Positions 12,385 to 22,341 of a DNA stretch of 36,301 nucleotides are shown here, in pieces. The DNA is from Haplosporangium gracile. Lineage: Eukaryota > Mortierellomycota > Mortierellomycetes > Mortierellales > Mortierellaceae. The notes under the pieces were generated by a model. It was given only the letters and a program-made list of their open reading frames with translations. It searched no databases and had not been told where the DNA came from. The position numbers were made by a program, and so were the translations under genes. The stretch's first letter is position 1, and every line of letters begins with the position of its first letter. The stretch lies in contig JAAAUF010000381.1 in NCBI GenBank assembly GCA_015499985.1, positions 1 through 36,301 on the forward strand, written 5' to 3'.

Positions 12385-13753
12385 ATGACCGAGGATACCA
12401 AGAATATTAAGGTCATCAGGGCGACCAAGGCCATCAAGGTCCCTGGAGCACTCGACAATGCGACGGGCAAGAGGAAGAAGAAGGAATTGAATCTGGCCGT
12501 CCAGACGGGGCCTCGTCGCTTGTTTCCGAAAAAGATGGTTACCAACAACACCAAGGTATGGTCTGATGATTACGTGGACACGTATACGCACACGCGCAAC
12601 AGGCACAGGCAGCCCGTGTATGCAAACAGATCATCCTGAGAGTCTAAATTGCATCTTTCGTTGTCAAGAGAATAAGGGTTTGATCGCGATCAATGGTGGT
12701 ACTAACTGCCAAGCGTGACTGACTTACAATTTTGTTTTAATAAATCGTTTGATTGTTTGATTGGAATACATGTATAGGTCGAGGTTCCCGTGGAACAACT
12801 CGAGTGGATCTGGGAGTGTACAGCGGACAAACCAAGAGAGGAAGATATCACTCAGAAGACACACGATTCAACAAGTGCTGGACATATTGTTGAAGAGCGC
12901 CGGTTCCTTAAAGGTAACTCTAGTCTCCATCATTTGTATCATTTACAACAACAGCACGGTTACACTTTTTTGTCGGGTCGAAACTGACAACAATTCATTT
13001 TATGAGACAGATGTGATCGCCCTTCTTCAACCCACTTGTTTTAGACACAAGAAAAAAAAGGCGAAATCAACCAAGGTATGCCTTTGATCAATAACAAGCC
13101 GTTCAAACGATCAGTTCTATGCATGCATTGTCCAAATTCTGACTTTTTTTGTCGCTTTTTGACTACAGCATGGTCGTCTTAAAGTCATGGCAACCCCCAG
13201 CGAAGAGGACAACGAAGTATCGGAGACTACATTGAAAAACCTCAAAGATCACATCCAAGGCAAGGAGAATAGTGACCATGACGCCTACGTTGATGCTATC
13301 GGTGACAACAAGGAGGAGGACAACAATAGTCACAAGGAGCATGAACGGAATAATGGCGAGTGTGAAGATAAGGACAGAAAACAAAAACCGGACAACGCGC
13401 TGGTGGTAAACCAAGACCAGCAGAGGAAGATGGAAGGAGAGCGAAATAAGAGGTTGGGCAGGAGACTTCAGAGGGATTTGGAGAAGGGACTGAGGATGCA
13501 AAAGAACTTGCACATGAAGCTGCACAGCCAATTGAAATTGCAGAAGGACCTGGAGGTAATGAAGGCTATTCTGACTGAGTTAGAGAAGGGACTCAAGTTG
13601 CAGAAGGTGGTGGAGAATGAACTGAGACTGAGGAAGGAGCTGGAGGATGGTCTGGACGAGTCGAAACTGCCTGACGCCAAAGGCTGTGCTGAGAACACCG
13701 AGGCAACACGCGCACCGCCCTTGTCTGTAGATATTCAAGCACCTGAAGCATGA
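12385..13753 (+). CDS. Hypothetical coiled-coil protein, four exons
   Basis: Exons 12385-12555, 12778-12913, 13011-13075 and 13169-13753 join in frame to give 318 aa; introns are GT-AG and 222, 97 and 93 nt long. I do not recognise the family. The N-terminal third is Lys-rich (GKRKKKEL). The middle is acidic and Asn/Asp/Lys-rich. Residues about 208-288 form a heptad-like coiled coil with an internal repeat, LEKGLRMQK and LEKGLKLQK, about 33 residues apart. The tail is non-repetitive and ends EAPEA-like. No signal peptide or membrane segment is present. The start follows an in-frame TAG at 12367, so ATG 12385 is the first in this exon; an acceptor-like AATAG at 12365-12369 leaves room for an extra upstream exon. 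AATAAA at 14100-14105 is a likely polyadenylation signal. An alternative exon 3 start at 13045 would break the frame. Confidence 0.6.
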
Positions 13754-13955
13754 GTCCCGCACGTCTCTTTCCCTTATTGACCCTCGGCTCGCTCAACGGC
13801 ATCATCCCCTTCGCTCCAAGTTGGATCTCAAAATCGCCTTCTTCAATGCTTTCCTGCTTCTGACGCCAATCAAAGTAGCTGTTCTGCCAACTATGCTCAT
13901 ATGTAACCACCAGCTTTTCCGCGTTCTCTATTGCAATCTCCACCAACTGTAACAT
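13746..13955 (-). CDS. Coding-like stretch antisense to the 3' flank of the coiled-coil gene, unrecognised
   Basis: On the minus strand an ATG at 13955 opens a frame that reads like genuine protein for about 70 residues (MLQLVEIAIENAEKLVVTYE, then YFDWRQKQESIEEGDFEIQ, then RVNKGKRRAGL). It keeps going to a stop at 13593, but past about 13746 it overlaps the last exon of the plus-strand gene and turns into Pro/Ser-rich shadow sequence. A CAG|GTGCTT donor at 13745 could end the exon. An ATATAAAT element on the minus strand near 14152-14144 sits about 190 bp upstream. It may be a small gene convergent with the coiled-coil gene, one exon of a larger model, or a decayed fragment. I cannot assign a family. 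Confidence 0.33.
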
Positions 13956-14105
13956 CACCTCAGAACACGTCGACAAAAAAATGACTCGTCTGTACTGTAG
14001 GAGTCGTCCTCCACGTTGACCGACCAATCTCACATATACTCTCTTTACTTGCACACACTCTTTCTAATATGTAAAACAAACAACAAACAAACTGTACATA
14101 ATAAA

Positions 14106-14451
14106 AACTAAGAAGATGGACCTGAACGCGAGGGCGTAGAAGGGATTTATATTGTGAGGAGATAATTAATGGGATGATTCTGGACATTTGGCACATTGCT
14201 GTTTTTCGTTTGTGGTTACAAACCGCAAAAAACAAGTCTAAAATTTTCGCACGCCGTGTCTTGAACTGCGCAGCGCGTCCACGCATGGTCACTACTCCTC
14301 AGAAGTCAATTTTGCAATAGTCGCTGAGTAATGACATCAGCCCAAGAAAGCAGTATTTAAGAAGTTTCTACCTACTTTTGCGATCTCTCTCTTGCTTATC
14401 TCCCTCCTCCTTCTCTCGCTTCACTCAGGACTCAACAACCCCGACCCTACC
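14106..14451 (+). promoter_or_regulatory. Promoter region of GST-like gene 1
   Basis: A TATTTAAG element at 14354-14361 lies about 98 bp before the start codon at 14452, the spacing seen in the sister genes, and is followed by a CT-rich leader. Just upstream, 14323-14341 is an imperfect palindrome with arms GCTGA and TCAGC around a TGACATCA-like core. Such a site resembles AP-1/CRE/Maf-type bZIP targets. Confidence 0.5.
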
Positions 14452-15648
14452 ATGACAACATTAAACACTCGAAAACTCCAACGGCCATTCTTCACCGGCA
14501 ATTCGTCTGAGGAGAACGCCCAGGTGTTAGCGGACCCCAATCCTATCTATAAACTCATGTATCTGGATATCGGAAGCGTCGGGGCGACAGCCAGAGATAT
14601 AATGGCTTTTGGCAAGGCCAATTGGTCAAGCTACGTTCCCGATGTATGCATTAACTGGCAGCAGAGTTGGAAGTTTACATTTAGTTTCTTTTTTTTTTTT
14701 GTCCTTGGGTTTGGTGTCTAACGATTGCGGTATATTTTGGTTCGATCATTAGGAAAACGACTGGGAGAATGGCAAGATCTCTGCTCCTTTCAAGGTCTTG
14801 CCAGTCTTGACTGTCTCATCACCCAGCAGCGGCAAGGTAAGCAAGAGTAGTTTCTTTCCTCGACTCATCTTCCAAAATTTGGCACATGCCATTTTCTGGC
14901 TCTCCATCGTCAAGGGCCAATCCCACATAACCTTATTATTATTTTTTTGTCCTTTTCTTAGGAGGTAATAATCTCAGAATCCATCCCAGTCGATCATTTC
15001 CTTGCGAAACGCTTCGGCCTGCTCGGCAACAACGAGTGGGAAGAACACATCATCAAAGCGTTTTACAACAACATCCACCACCTCCGAGAGCGATCGTTTA
15101 CGAGGATGACGAATGCGCTTTGGGGTACGAGGCAAGAAGGGTTGGAGTTTCATTTAAAGGAGGCGATTCCAAACTTTATTACGAACCATGAGTTCCATTT
15201 GAAGGCTAATGGATCTAATGGACACTATTTGGGTGATAAGGTAAGCATGGATGGAGGATGTTGATGTTGGCAGTTTGGAGCGATGGGCCTTGACAAGGCG
15301 AGAGGGAAGGTGAGAAGGAGAGGGTGGGAGGAGAGAGACTGGGTAAAACACAATATAGCGCGCCCCACTAACTCTCTTCGCTCTTAATTTTTTTCTGCGC
15401 GTATGTGGTAACAGCTCTCACTGGCAGACATTCACCTGGTCAACCTAATGGACCACTTCCTGACACTCCCCGTAGCCGAGGATGTCATGGCTCAGTTTAA
15501 AAAGTCCGAGCTGATCACCAAAGTCCGGGAGCGTGTTGAAGCCAACCCGGAGATTGCGGCATGGAGGGCCAGTGAAGATTGGAAGGGGTTTAATCGCGGG
15601 TCGATTGCTTATTATGCGGATTCGGCTCCTCCTGGGTACAACAAGTAG
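14452..15648 (+). CDS. Glutathione S-transferase-like protein 1 (sigma-like), 262 aa
   Basis: Exons 14452-14643, 14753-14836, 14962-15240 and 15415-15648, all phase 0. After a leader of about 30 residues (FFTGNSSEENAQVLADPNP) the thioredoxin-like domain begins with YKLMY; Tyr37 aligns with the catalytic Tyr of sigma-class GSTs. Then come ATARDIMAFG, the VLPVL loop with the conserved cis-Pro (Pro81) and the glutathione gamma-glutamyl contact motif SESI (Glu98-Ser99). The C-terminal helical domain has NEWEEHIIKAFYNNIH, NGSNGHYLGDK and LSLADIHL. It should conjugate or reduce electrophiles with glutathione in the cytosol; the substrate is unknown. AATAAA at 15699-15704 follows the stop. First of a six-member tandem array. 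Confidence 0.85.
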
Positions 15649-16117
15649 GCTACTAAAGAGTAGAATGTGAGGAGTTGTAGGATTTAGGATGTTTTGGAAA
15701 TAAATGATTGTTCGTGGCACGGTGTCTGCTGCGCTGATTTTGTTATGTACGTGTGTGTGTGTGTGTGTTTTTTGCTCAGAATCCAATCACTCTATATGGC
15801 GTATGGTTGTTATCCCTCACTTCCCAAAATTTTAATTCTCGGTATTGCGATTGCCTGCTACTGTGTACCGAGCATCCAATGACGCGACAACACCCATCGG
15901 CGTATTCCTGGCGCGGCGTTCAATTGAAGATTTGCAAGGGAACATTTGTAAGCATCCATACTTTTGTTGATTAATAATTGCTTGCGTTCATACCAGTGTT
16001 GGGTCTATAAAAAGCATGCACCGCTACCCCTTTTTTTTCTTTTTTTGTTCACCACAGATACAAGATCTGCAACCCCCGCATTCTTATCAAGATACTTCCC
16101 CAACAACACTTACAGAA
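15649..16117 (+). promoter_or_regulatory. Spacer between GST-like genes 1 and 2 with TATA box
   Basis: It contains the polyadenylation signal of gene 1 (15699-15704), a short GT microsatellite near 15750-15768, and the promoter of gene 2 with TATAAAAAG at 16006-16014, about 110 bp before the ATG. A pyrimidine-rich leader follows the TATA. No palindrome like those upstream of genes 1, 4 and 5 was seen. Confidence 0.6.
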
Positions 16118-17256
16118 ATGTCAGATTCCCGCGGTAGACGACTTTACCTGAACGGCGCTTCGGCAGAAGAAAACTCCAAGACGCTGACGGGTCCAGACAC
16201 CACCTTCCGAATCGTGTACTGGGACATTTCGTGCATTGCTGCGACTGCGCGTGATATGCTTGCCTATGGAAATGCCACCTGGACCGACGAGACCCACAAG
16301 ATTGTAAGATTTCACTTTTCTTTCTTCTTTCGCGGGATATGGACATGTACGCGTCGTTTACTAACGTGGAAATATTCATGATCCGCACTAGTTGACTGAT
16401 TGGTATGGCAAGATCTCGACTCCTTACAAGGTCCTGCCGCTCCTGAACGTCATCGCGCCCGATAGCAAGGTACAACTCACTTCTCTCTCTCTCACCTATT
16501 TGATAGCCGTCTCATTTTGTGCAGTGGTAGCGCTCACATATTATTTTGCATATTCCCCCTTGATAGGAACTGGTGCTCTCAGAATCGATCGTGATTGACC
16601 AATACCTCGCCAAGAAATTTAACCTCCTCGGCGACAATGAGTACGAAGAATGGACGATCAAGGCCCACTACAGCAACATCCATTACCTTCGAGAGAGATC
16701 CCTCATGAAGATGACCTGGACTTGGGCCGATAAACGCGCCGAGGCGCTGGAGTTGTTCCTGGAGAGAACATTGCCGGATTTTATTGTGAACCATGAGTTC
16801 CATTTGAAGGGAAATGGGTCAAACGGGCATTATGTTGGCGATCGGGTAAGTTTTGGGGTGAGGTTTTTTCTTTTCTTTCTTGGACCGGATAAACCCGCTA
16901 GGATACATTCGCACTGACCTACAATATTACATTATCTATGATATACTCATTTGACGTCCATCGCCTCCTCTTTTATTCCCTTCTCGCATTAGCTCTCACT
17001 GGCAGATATCCATCTGGTGAATGTAATGGACCACTTTTCACAACTGCCGAACGGCGAGAGGTTCACGGCCAAGTTTGCCAGAAGCGAGTTGTTGACCAAG
17101 GTCCGCCAGAATGTTGAATCCAACCCACAGATTGCGGCTTGGAGAGCGAGCGAGGAGTGGGAGAAGTTCAGAAAGGGGTCCATTGAGACCTATGCTGTTA
17201 CTCGGCCTCCCCATCCTTCCACGGATGATGGTGAGCGTAGTGGAAAGGAGCAATAA
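16118..17256 (+). CDS. Glutathione S-transferase-like protein 2 (sigma-like), 268 aa
   Basis: Exons 16118-16303, 16392-16469, 16567-16845 and 16993-17256, with intron positions as in gene 1. The leader carries NGASAEENSKTL, then FRIVYWDI, whose Tyr34 matches the catalytic Tyr position. Pro78 in KVLPLL is the expected cis-Pro, and SESIVIDQYLAKKF gives the glutathione-binding Ser95. The helical domain includes NEYEEWTIKAHYSNIHYLRE and NGSNGHYVGDR. The C-terminal exon is the longest among the intact copies, with a Pro/Thr/Asp-rich tail after EEWEKFRKGS. The stop TAA overlaps a repeated AATAAATAAA that may serve as polyadenylation signal. Same inferred role as its neighbours. Confidence 0.85.
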
Positions 17257-17409
17257 ATAAACGATGCGTTGGAGTTGTTGGACTTTAGCCGATAACTGTG
17301 TGCCCCTTTTTTAGAGTGTGCATGATCCTCGTGGGCGTCAATCCACTCCTCCCCTGTTTGTCCTCTTTGTGAGCCCACCACATCAGTCACCAAACAAAAC
17401 GAACGAGGG

Positions 17410-17415
17410 TATAAG
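17410..17415 (+). promoter_or_regulatory. TATA box of GST-like gene 3
   Basis: TATAAG lies about 105 bp upstream of the ATG at 17519 and is followed by a CT-rich leader. The intergenic gap to gene 2 is only about 260 bp, so this must be the core promoter unless the two are co-transcribed. Confidence 0.5.
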
Positions 17416-17518
17416 AATGCCTTGTTTGATCTCCTTTCTTCCCTTTCTCTTCAATCTTTTCCTTCTCCCTCACACCCTCCTTTCCTATCCCCCTTCACCT
17501 ACAGCAAGAAACAATATC

Positions 17519-18650
17519 ATGTCGACGACGACGCTCAACCGACGGTCGTTCTACAATAACGTCTCCTCAGAGGAGAACGTAAGGATCCTGACAGACCCAA
17601 ACCCAAGATACCGTCTCATGTATTTTGATTGCGCCTCTGTTGCGGCTACCGCCCGTGATATCCTTGCCTTTGGGAAAGCCAACTGGACCAACCAATGCCC
17701 TACGGTACAGTTTTATGTGCGTTTTTTTCAGTTGTATGGGAGATGGTTCACAAAGAATCGTCGCTCAGGTCCGAATCGATTAGCTGTCGAATATTGATTT
17801 GTTTTCCCTTGTGGTACTTTTTTTTAGGACGCGGAATGGGAGGATAACAAATTTCCCACGCCTTACAGGGTCATGCCCTTATTGAATGTTGTTGCCTCCG
17901 ACGGCAAGGTAAACTTCCTCTCTCGATCTCACTTTCTCGATGCTTTTCTCTAATACCATTATCAATGTTAATTCCTCATCCCGTTCTCTCTGTCCCCCTT
18001 TAGGAGACATTCCTGGCAGAGTCAATCGTGATTGACCACTACCTCGCCAAAAAATTCCACCTCCTCGGCGACAACGAATGGGAAGAACAGACAATCAAGG
18101 CACACTACAACAGCATCCACTACCTTCGGGAACGATCCTTTATGTGTGTCACCTGGACCTATGCCGACAAGAGAAAGGTTGCACTGGAGAGGTTCATGAA
18201 GTCGGCTTTGCCTTTTTTTATTGCGGATCATGAGTTTCATTTAAGGACGAATGGGTCTAACGGATACTACATTGGGAACAAGGTACGTTGAATGAACAGT
18301 TTGATCAGAAAGGAAGAAAGATTCGGTCGCATGGACGTTGGAATATTGTTTTATTTAACGCAGGACTGAATTTGACTTTCGCACTCCTTTTTTTTTCTCG
18401 ATGAACATAGCTCTCACTGGCAGATATCCATCTAGTGAATGTGATGGACCACTTTTCGCACCTCCCCACCGGGAAACTGATCGCTGCACAGTTTGCGAAA
18501 AGTGATCTCCTCTCCAAAGTTCGTGAGAATGTCGAAGCCAACCCAGAGATTGCTGCCTGGAGATCTACGGATGAATGGAAGCAGCTAGCGCACCAGTCTG
18601 TTGTTGGATATTCTATCACCGCCGTTCCTGAAGAACAGGGCGAAGCATGA
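17519..18650 (+). CDS. Glutathione S-transferase-like protein 3 (sigma-like), 261 aa
   Basis: Exons 17519-17704, 17828-17908, 18004-18282 and 18411-18650, all phase 0. The leader (NNVSSEENVRILTDPNP) is close to that of gene 1, and YRLMYFDC supplies Tyr35. Pro79 in RVMPLL is the cis-Pro and AESIVIDHYLAKKF supplies Ser96. The third exon codes NEWEEQTIKAHYNSIHYLRE and NGSNGYYIGNK. The last codes LSLADIHLVNVMDHFSHLP, close to gene 2, and ends in Pro/Glu-rich residues. AATAAA at 18669-18674 follows the stop. Genes 2 and 3 look like the most recent duplicates among the five, judged by eye from exons 3 and 4. Confidence 0.85.
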
Positions 18651-19103
18651 AGGACGGAGGAAGGATGTAAATAAAGTGAATACAATTTGCTTTTTTTTTG
18701 TTGTTCGAGTGAGAGGGCGTGTTTGTTCCTGGGCATAAGAAAAAGGTTAATTGGGATGATTCAGTTTTTGGTGTAGACTCTTGAGCCACCTTTCCCCCCT
18801 TTTTCACTCATACACCACGCCGTTCTTCTTTTCTCTTTTTCGACAAGCAAAGAAAAAAATGCGGCGTGTATGGATTTGGTAAAGACCATTACGCATATTG
18901 AGTATGCGTAATAATAATTGAGTACTGAGGATCCTTTCCCTGACTTTCCCGCAGTTTATTTTTGTCCTTTTTTTCATGTCAGCGTGAGCCTCAATTGCTT
19001 AAAGGTATAAAAAGAACTCAATTGCCCTCGTTTCTTTTTCTCTTCTCTCAAACATACACTTTTCAATCCTCTCCCTCAAACACATACACACGAACACACA
19101 AAG
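18651..19103 (+). promoter_or_regulatory. Promoter of GST-like gene 4, with 10-bp inverted repeat and TATA box
   Basis: TATAAAAAG at 19006-19014 lies about 90 bp before the start codon. About 95 bp further upstream, 18888-18912 is a perfect 10-bp inverted repeat, ATTACGCATA and TATGCGTAAT, around a 5-nt spacer TTGAG. The half sites resemble TTACG-type targets of Yap/AP-1-like fungal bZIP factors. The polyadenylation signal of gene 3 is at 18669. Confidence 0.6.
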
Positions 19104-20339
19104 ATGTCCAAGGTTGCCAGACGCCCCTTCATCACCGGTGTCTCTGTCGAGAAGAGTATCCAGATCCTTGCTGACCTCAATGTCTCCTACACCCTGTTGT
19201 ACTGGGACATTTTCTCAGTCGGCGCCACCGCACGCGAACTGCTTGCCTTTGGAAACGTCAAGTGGTCCAACGAGCGGATCGCTATTAGCTCTGACGAACA
19301 AGATAAGGTAAGCAATTTGGTTCTGTGAGGAGTTAGCTACCAGTAGAGAGGATAGAGAGAAGGGATGACTAACATGTATGTGTATGTGGTATTTTGTGTT
19401 TTGGAATAGGAAGATCCTTGGGAGGACGGCAAGATTCCCACGCCGTTTGGAGTTGTGCCCGTGTTGAAGATCGTTTCTCCTGCCAATGAGGTAAAATTAC
19501 ATTTTTCATGTCCTTTTTTGGGATTTGTATTTTTTTTTTTTTTTTTTTCGCCAGCTTGCGTGAGTTTTGCTACACTTGTGCGTGCTCATCCCAGTCCAAT
19601 GTCATTTTCTTCATTACTCTGACATTTGTTTTTTTTTCAACCTCAACATTTCTTCCAAACCAAATAGGAAGTCATCGTCGCAGAATCGATGGTAATTGAA
19701 CAATACCTGGCCAAGAAATTCAACCTCTTTGGCGACAATGAATGGGAAGGCCTCACTATTCAAGCACTCTACAGCAACGTCCACTTCTTCCTCGAACGCG
19801 CATTGACCAAAATGACTTGGGTCGTCCCCGAGAGACGCAAGCGTGGATTGGAGATCTTTTTGCAGCACTTTTTGCCAGAGTTTATTTCTGACCATGAGAT
19901 GCACCTTAAGGCCAATGGTTCTAATGGATTCTATGTTGGCAACCGGGTAAGTGTTGTGTTGTTGCCATTGAGAACGCATGTCTTTTGTTTATTTTTCCCC
20001 TCATGGTAATATAACGAGTATCGTAACCCTTTATTTCTTATTATTCGTCTTTCCTTACCTCTTTCTCCTTCTTCTTCCCAGTTGTCATTGGCAGATATCC
20101 ATCTGGCGAATGTGGTTGACCACTTTTCACACCTTCCCATCGCACACCTGATCATACCCTCGTTCGAGAAGAGCGAACTCATCAGTAAGGTTCGCGCAAA
20201 TGTCGAGAAGCACCCCTTGATTGCCGCATGGAGAGCGAGCGAGGAGTGGGAGTCTCTCCGTCAGGGGTCGTTTGTCTGCTACAAGAAGTCTGCCCTCCCT
20301 GCTGAAGATGCCGAAGCCTTCGCTGTCAAGGAGGAGTAG
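19104..20339 (+). CDS. Glutathione S-transferase-like protein 4 (sigma-like), 273 aa
   Basis: Exons 19104-19307, 19410-19490, 19668-19946 and 20082-20339. The leader has RRPFITGVSVEKSIQILADL, then YTLLYWDI with Tyr33. Exon 1 is longer than in its sisters, adding a polar loop (ERIAISSDEQDK) before the first intron. Pro85 in GVVPVL is the cis-Pro and AESMVIEQYLAKKF supplies Ser102. The helical domain diverges (NEWEGLTIQALYSNVHFFLE) but keeps NGSNGFYVGNR and LSLADIHLANVVDHF. The tail is acidic (EDAEAFAVKEE). AATAAA at 20422-20427. Same inferred glutathione-dependent role. Confidence 0.85.
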
Positions 20340-21213
20340 AGGGTGTGTGTGTGTGTGGCACTCCTCTGTGTGTTGATCTGGTGTTTATGATGTTTGTGAT
20401 GTGGGGATGTCAGAATATGAAAATAAAGATGTTCGTTTGTGCCTTTTGCATGCATATTTTCTGGTGCGATATCATCAGTCGTAAGTCACTTACTCAAACG
20501 CCCGAAAAATTTACGCGTAGCTTGTTTCTGCACCATCTTTTTTTTTTTTGCTTTTTCGACTGGCTCTTGTTTGCAGATCGATGATCGATTTTGAATGAAT
20601 GCGTGGACTCTGCGTCTCCCTTTGTTCTTCAGTCACATCTACTGAGGGTTGCTTTGTTTTATGAACAAACATATTCCTTGGCATCTTTCCCTCCCTCCTC
20701 CCCTCCCCCTCTTTCCTCCTTCCTACTTCGCCCCCTCATTTACTCTTTGCACCGCCACCGAAATCTTGGATAGAATACGGTTTGTTTATCCCACAGCCTG
20801 CACATTGCTTCTGTTCTCCGTCTGTTATTACTCAGTAATACCTTTCGTGCCAAGAATCATGATCGCCTTCGATTGGACTTTCTAGGCCAACAATGCCCAG
20901 CCACCGCACACGCAATTCTGAAATTCGTGCAATGAACACAAGAAAAAATGCGCTGCAGTTTTGCTTTGTTATTTGTAGTAACGACAGAAACGTCATTTGA
21001 CACCACGGAAGAGTTCCCGTTCCTCAATCCGATCGATACATTCCCTCTACTCGTCCAGTTAGTCTTACTCGAATATAAAGAGGAGCCATCGTCCCCAACC
21101 TAACCTCCATCTCAACAAACACTAACTCTCCACTCCTACTCTTTCCTACAACAAACAACAACGCTCAGCCCACACGTAACCCCTACACTCACACAAATAT
21201 AAATCTAACAATA
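20340..21213 (+). promoter_or_regulatory. Spacer between GST-like genes 4 and 5 with palindrome and TATA box
   Basis: The longest gap within the array. It holds a short GT repeat (20343-20357), the gene 4 polyadenylation signal, a near-perfect palindrome TATTACT-C-AGTAATA at 20826-20840, and TATAAAG at 21074-21080, about 135 bp before the ATG at 21214. An ACGTCATTTGACA stretch near 20988 also has CRE-like character. A C/A-rich leader rich in CAACA follows the TATA. No coding frame is supported. Confidence 0.55.
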
Positions 21214-22341
21214 ATGGTTCAAATTGACGCTGGACACTTTTCTCGCGATGCCTCTGTCGAACTCTCTGAGGCCCTTGCTAAGCCTGCCTCGTACAAGTTG
21301 ATGTACTTCTCCATCCTCGCCAACGGTGCTACTGGACGTGATCTCTTGACCTATGGAGGAGTCAAATGGACCTCTATTGCTCCTGCTGTAAGATATCTCG
21401 TTGTGAAGAGCAATGGTTAGAGAGGAGCTGCACTCTTTCACTCTCCTTCCCCCCTCTTTTTTTTCTACTATTAACGAAATTCTCATCATCCTCACTCATT
21501 TTTGTCGCAATGTAGAATTGGAGAGCGGAGAAGGATCAGACCCCTTTCCATGTCATGCCTCTTCTTTTTGTCACCGGCGAGAACGGCAAGGTAGCTTTAC
21601 CGACCATCTTGAGCCTTTTCTTTTTCATTCGCTATGTTTGTTTCATTCGACAAGTCTCATCCCAAAATGCTTAATCGTCTAACAAATCAACAATTATCCC
21701 AATTTAGACGGCCACGCTCGCAGAAACGGTCGTCATTGAACACTACCTTGCCAAGAAGTTTGATCTCCTGGGTTCGAACGAGTACGAAGAAAGCGTCATC
21801 AAGAGTCTCCACTCCTCCAGCGCAGCGATCCAGAATGCGTTTGGCGGCTCTGTCACCTGGAACGCACCTGAGGGCAAGGCAGGTGGTTTGGAGTTCTTCA
21901 CCACTGCCGCTCTCCCCACTTGGATCGCGACTCACGAGAGACATTTGATCGATAATGGCAACAATGGCCATTACCTCGGTAACAAGGTACGTTTAAAGAC
22001 GAGGAACGAGCGGATTATTGTTCTATTTGCTTGACCGCGTTTTTAATTCTTTACTCTTGTCTACTTCCCACACTAATAACTCTCCCTCTTTTCCCCCCTT
22101 TTTTTCCTAATAGCTCTCATTGGCCGACATCCGCACCGCGAATGTCATTGAGCAATTTGCGACGCAGCCGGAATCTGAGGCCCTGTTGGCCATTATCAAC
22201 AAGTCGGCACCCTTGACCAAGCTCCGCGACACGGTCGTCAAGCACCCCAAGATGGCTCAGTGGAGATCTGGAAGCGAATACAAGGGCTACTATGAGGCTA
22301 ATGTTGCCTTTTATGCCGACCCCTATGCCTTCATGTCTTAA
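21214..22341 (+). CDS. Glutathione S-transferase-like protein 5 (divergent), 251 aa
   Basis: Exons 21214-21387, 21516-21590, 21708-21986 and 22114-22341. Intron positions and the 279-nt third exon match the other copies, but the protein is the most diverged intact member. The leader (HFSRDASVELSEALAKPAS) keeps only part of the pattern. YKLMYFSI keeps the catalytic-position Tyr31 and VMPLL keeps cis-Pro73. The glutathione contact motif reads AETVVIEHYLAKKF, with Thr90 in place of Ser. Thr can keep the hydroxyl, so activity is possible. The helical domain differs (YEESVIKSLHSSSAAIQNAF; NGNNGHYLGNK). It is the closest relative of the adjacent pseudogene. AATAAA at 22471-22476. Confidence 0.83.

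Noticed and set aside
12223..12606. Minus-strand frames, one strongly hydrophobic, opposite the first exon of the coiled-coil gene
   Set aside because: The Lys-rich plus-strand exon gives Phe/Leu-rich antisense. The plus strand has consistent splice sites into later exons.
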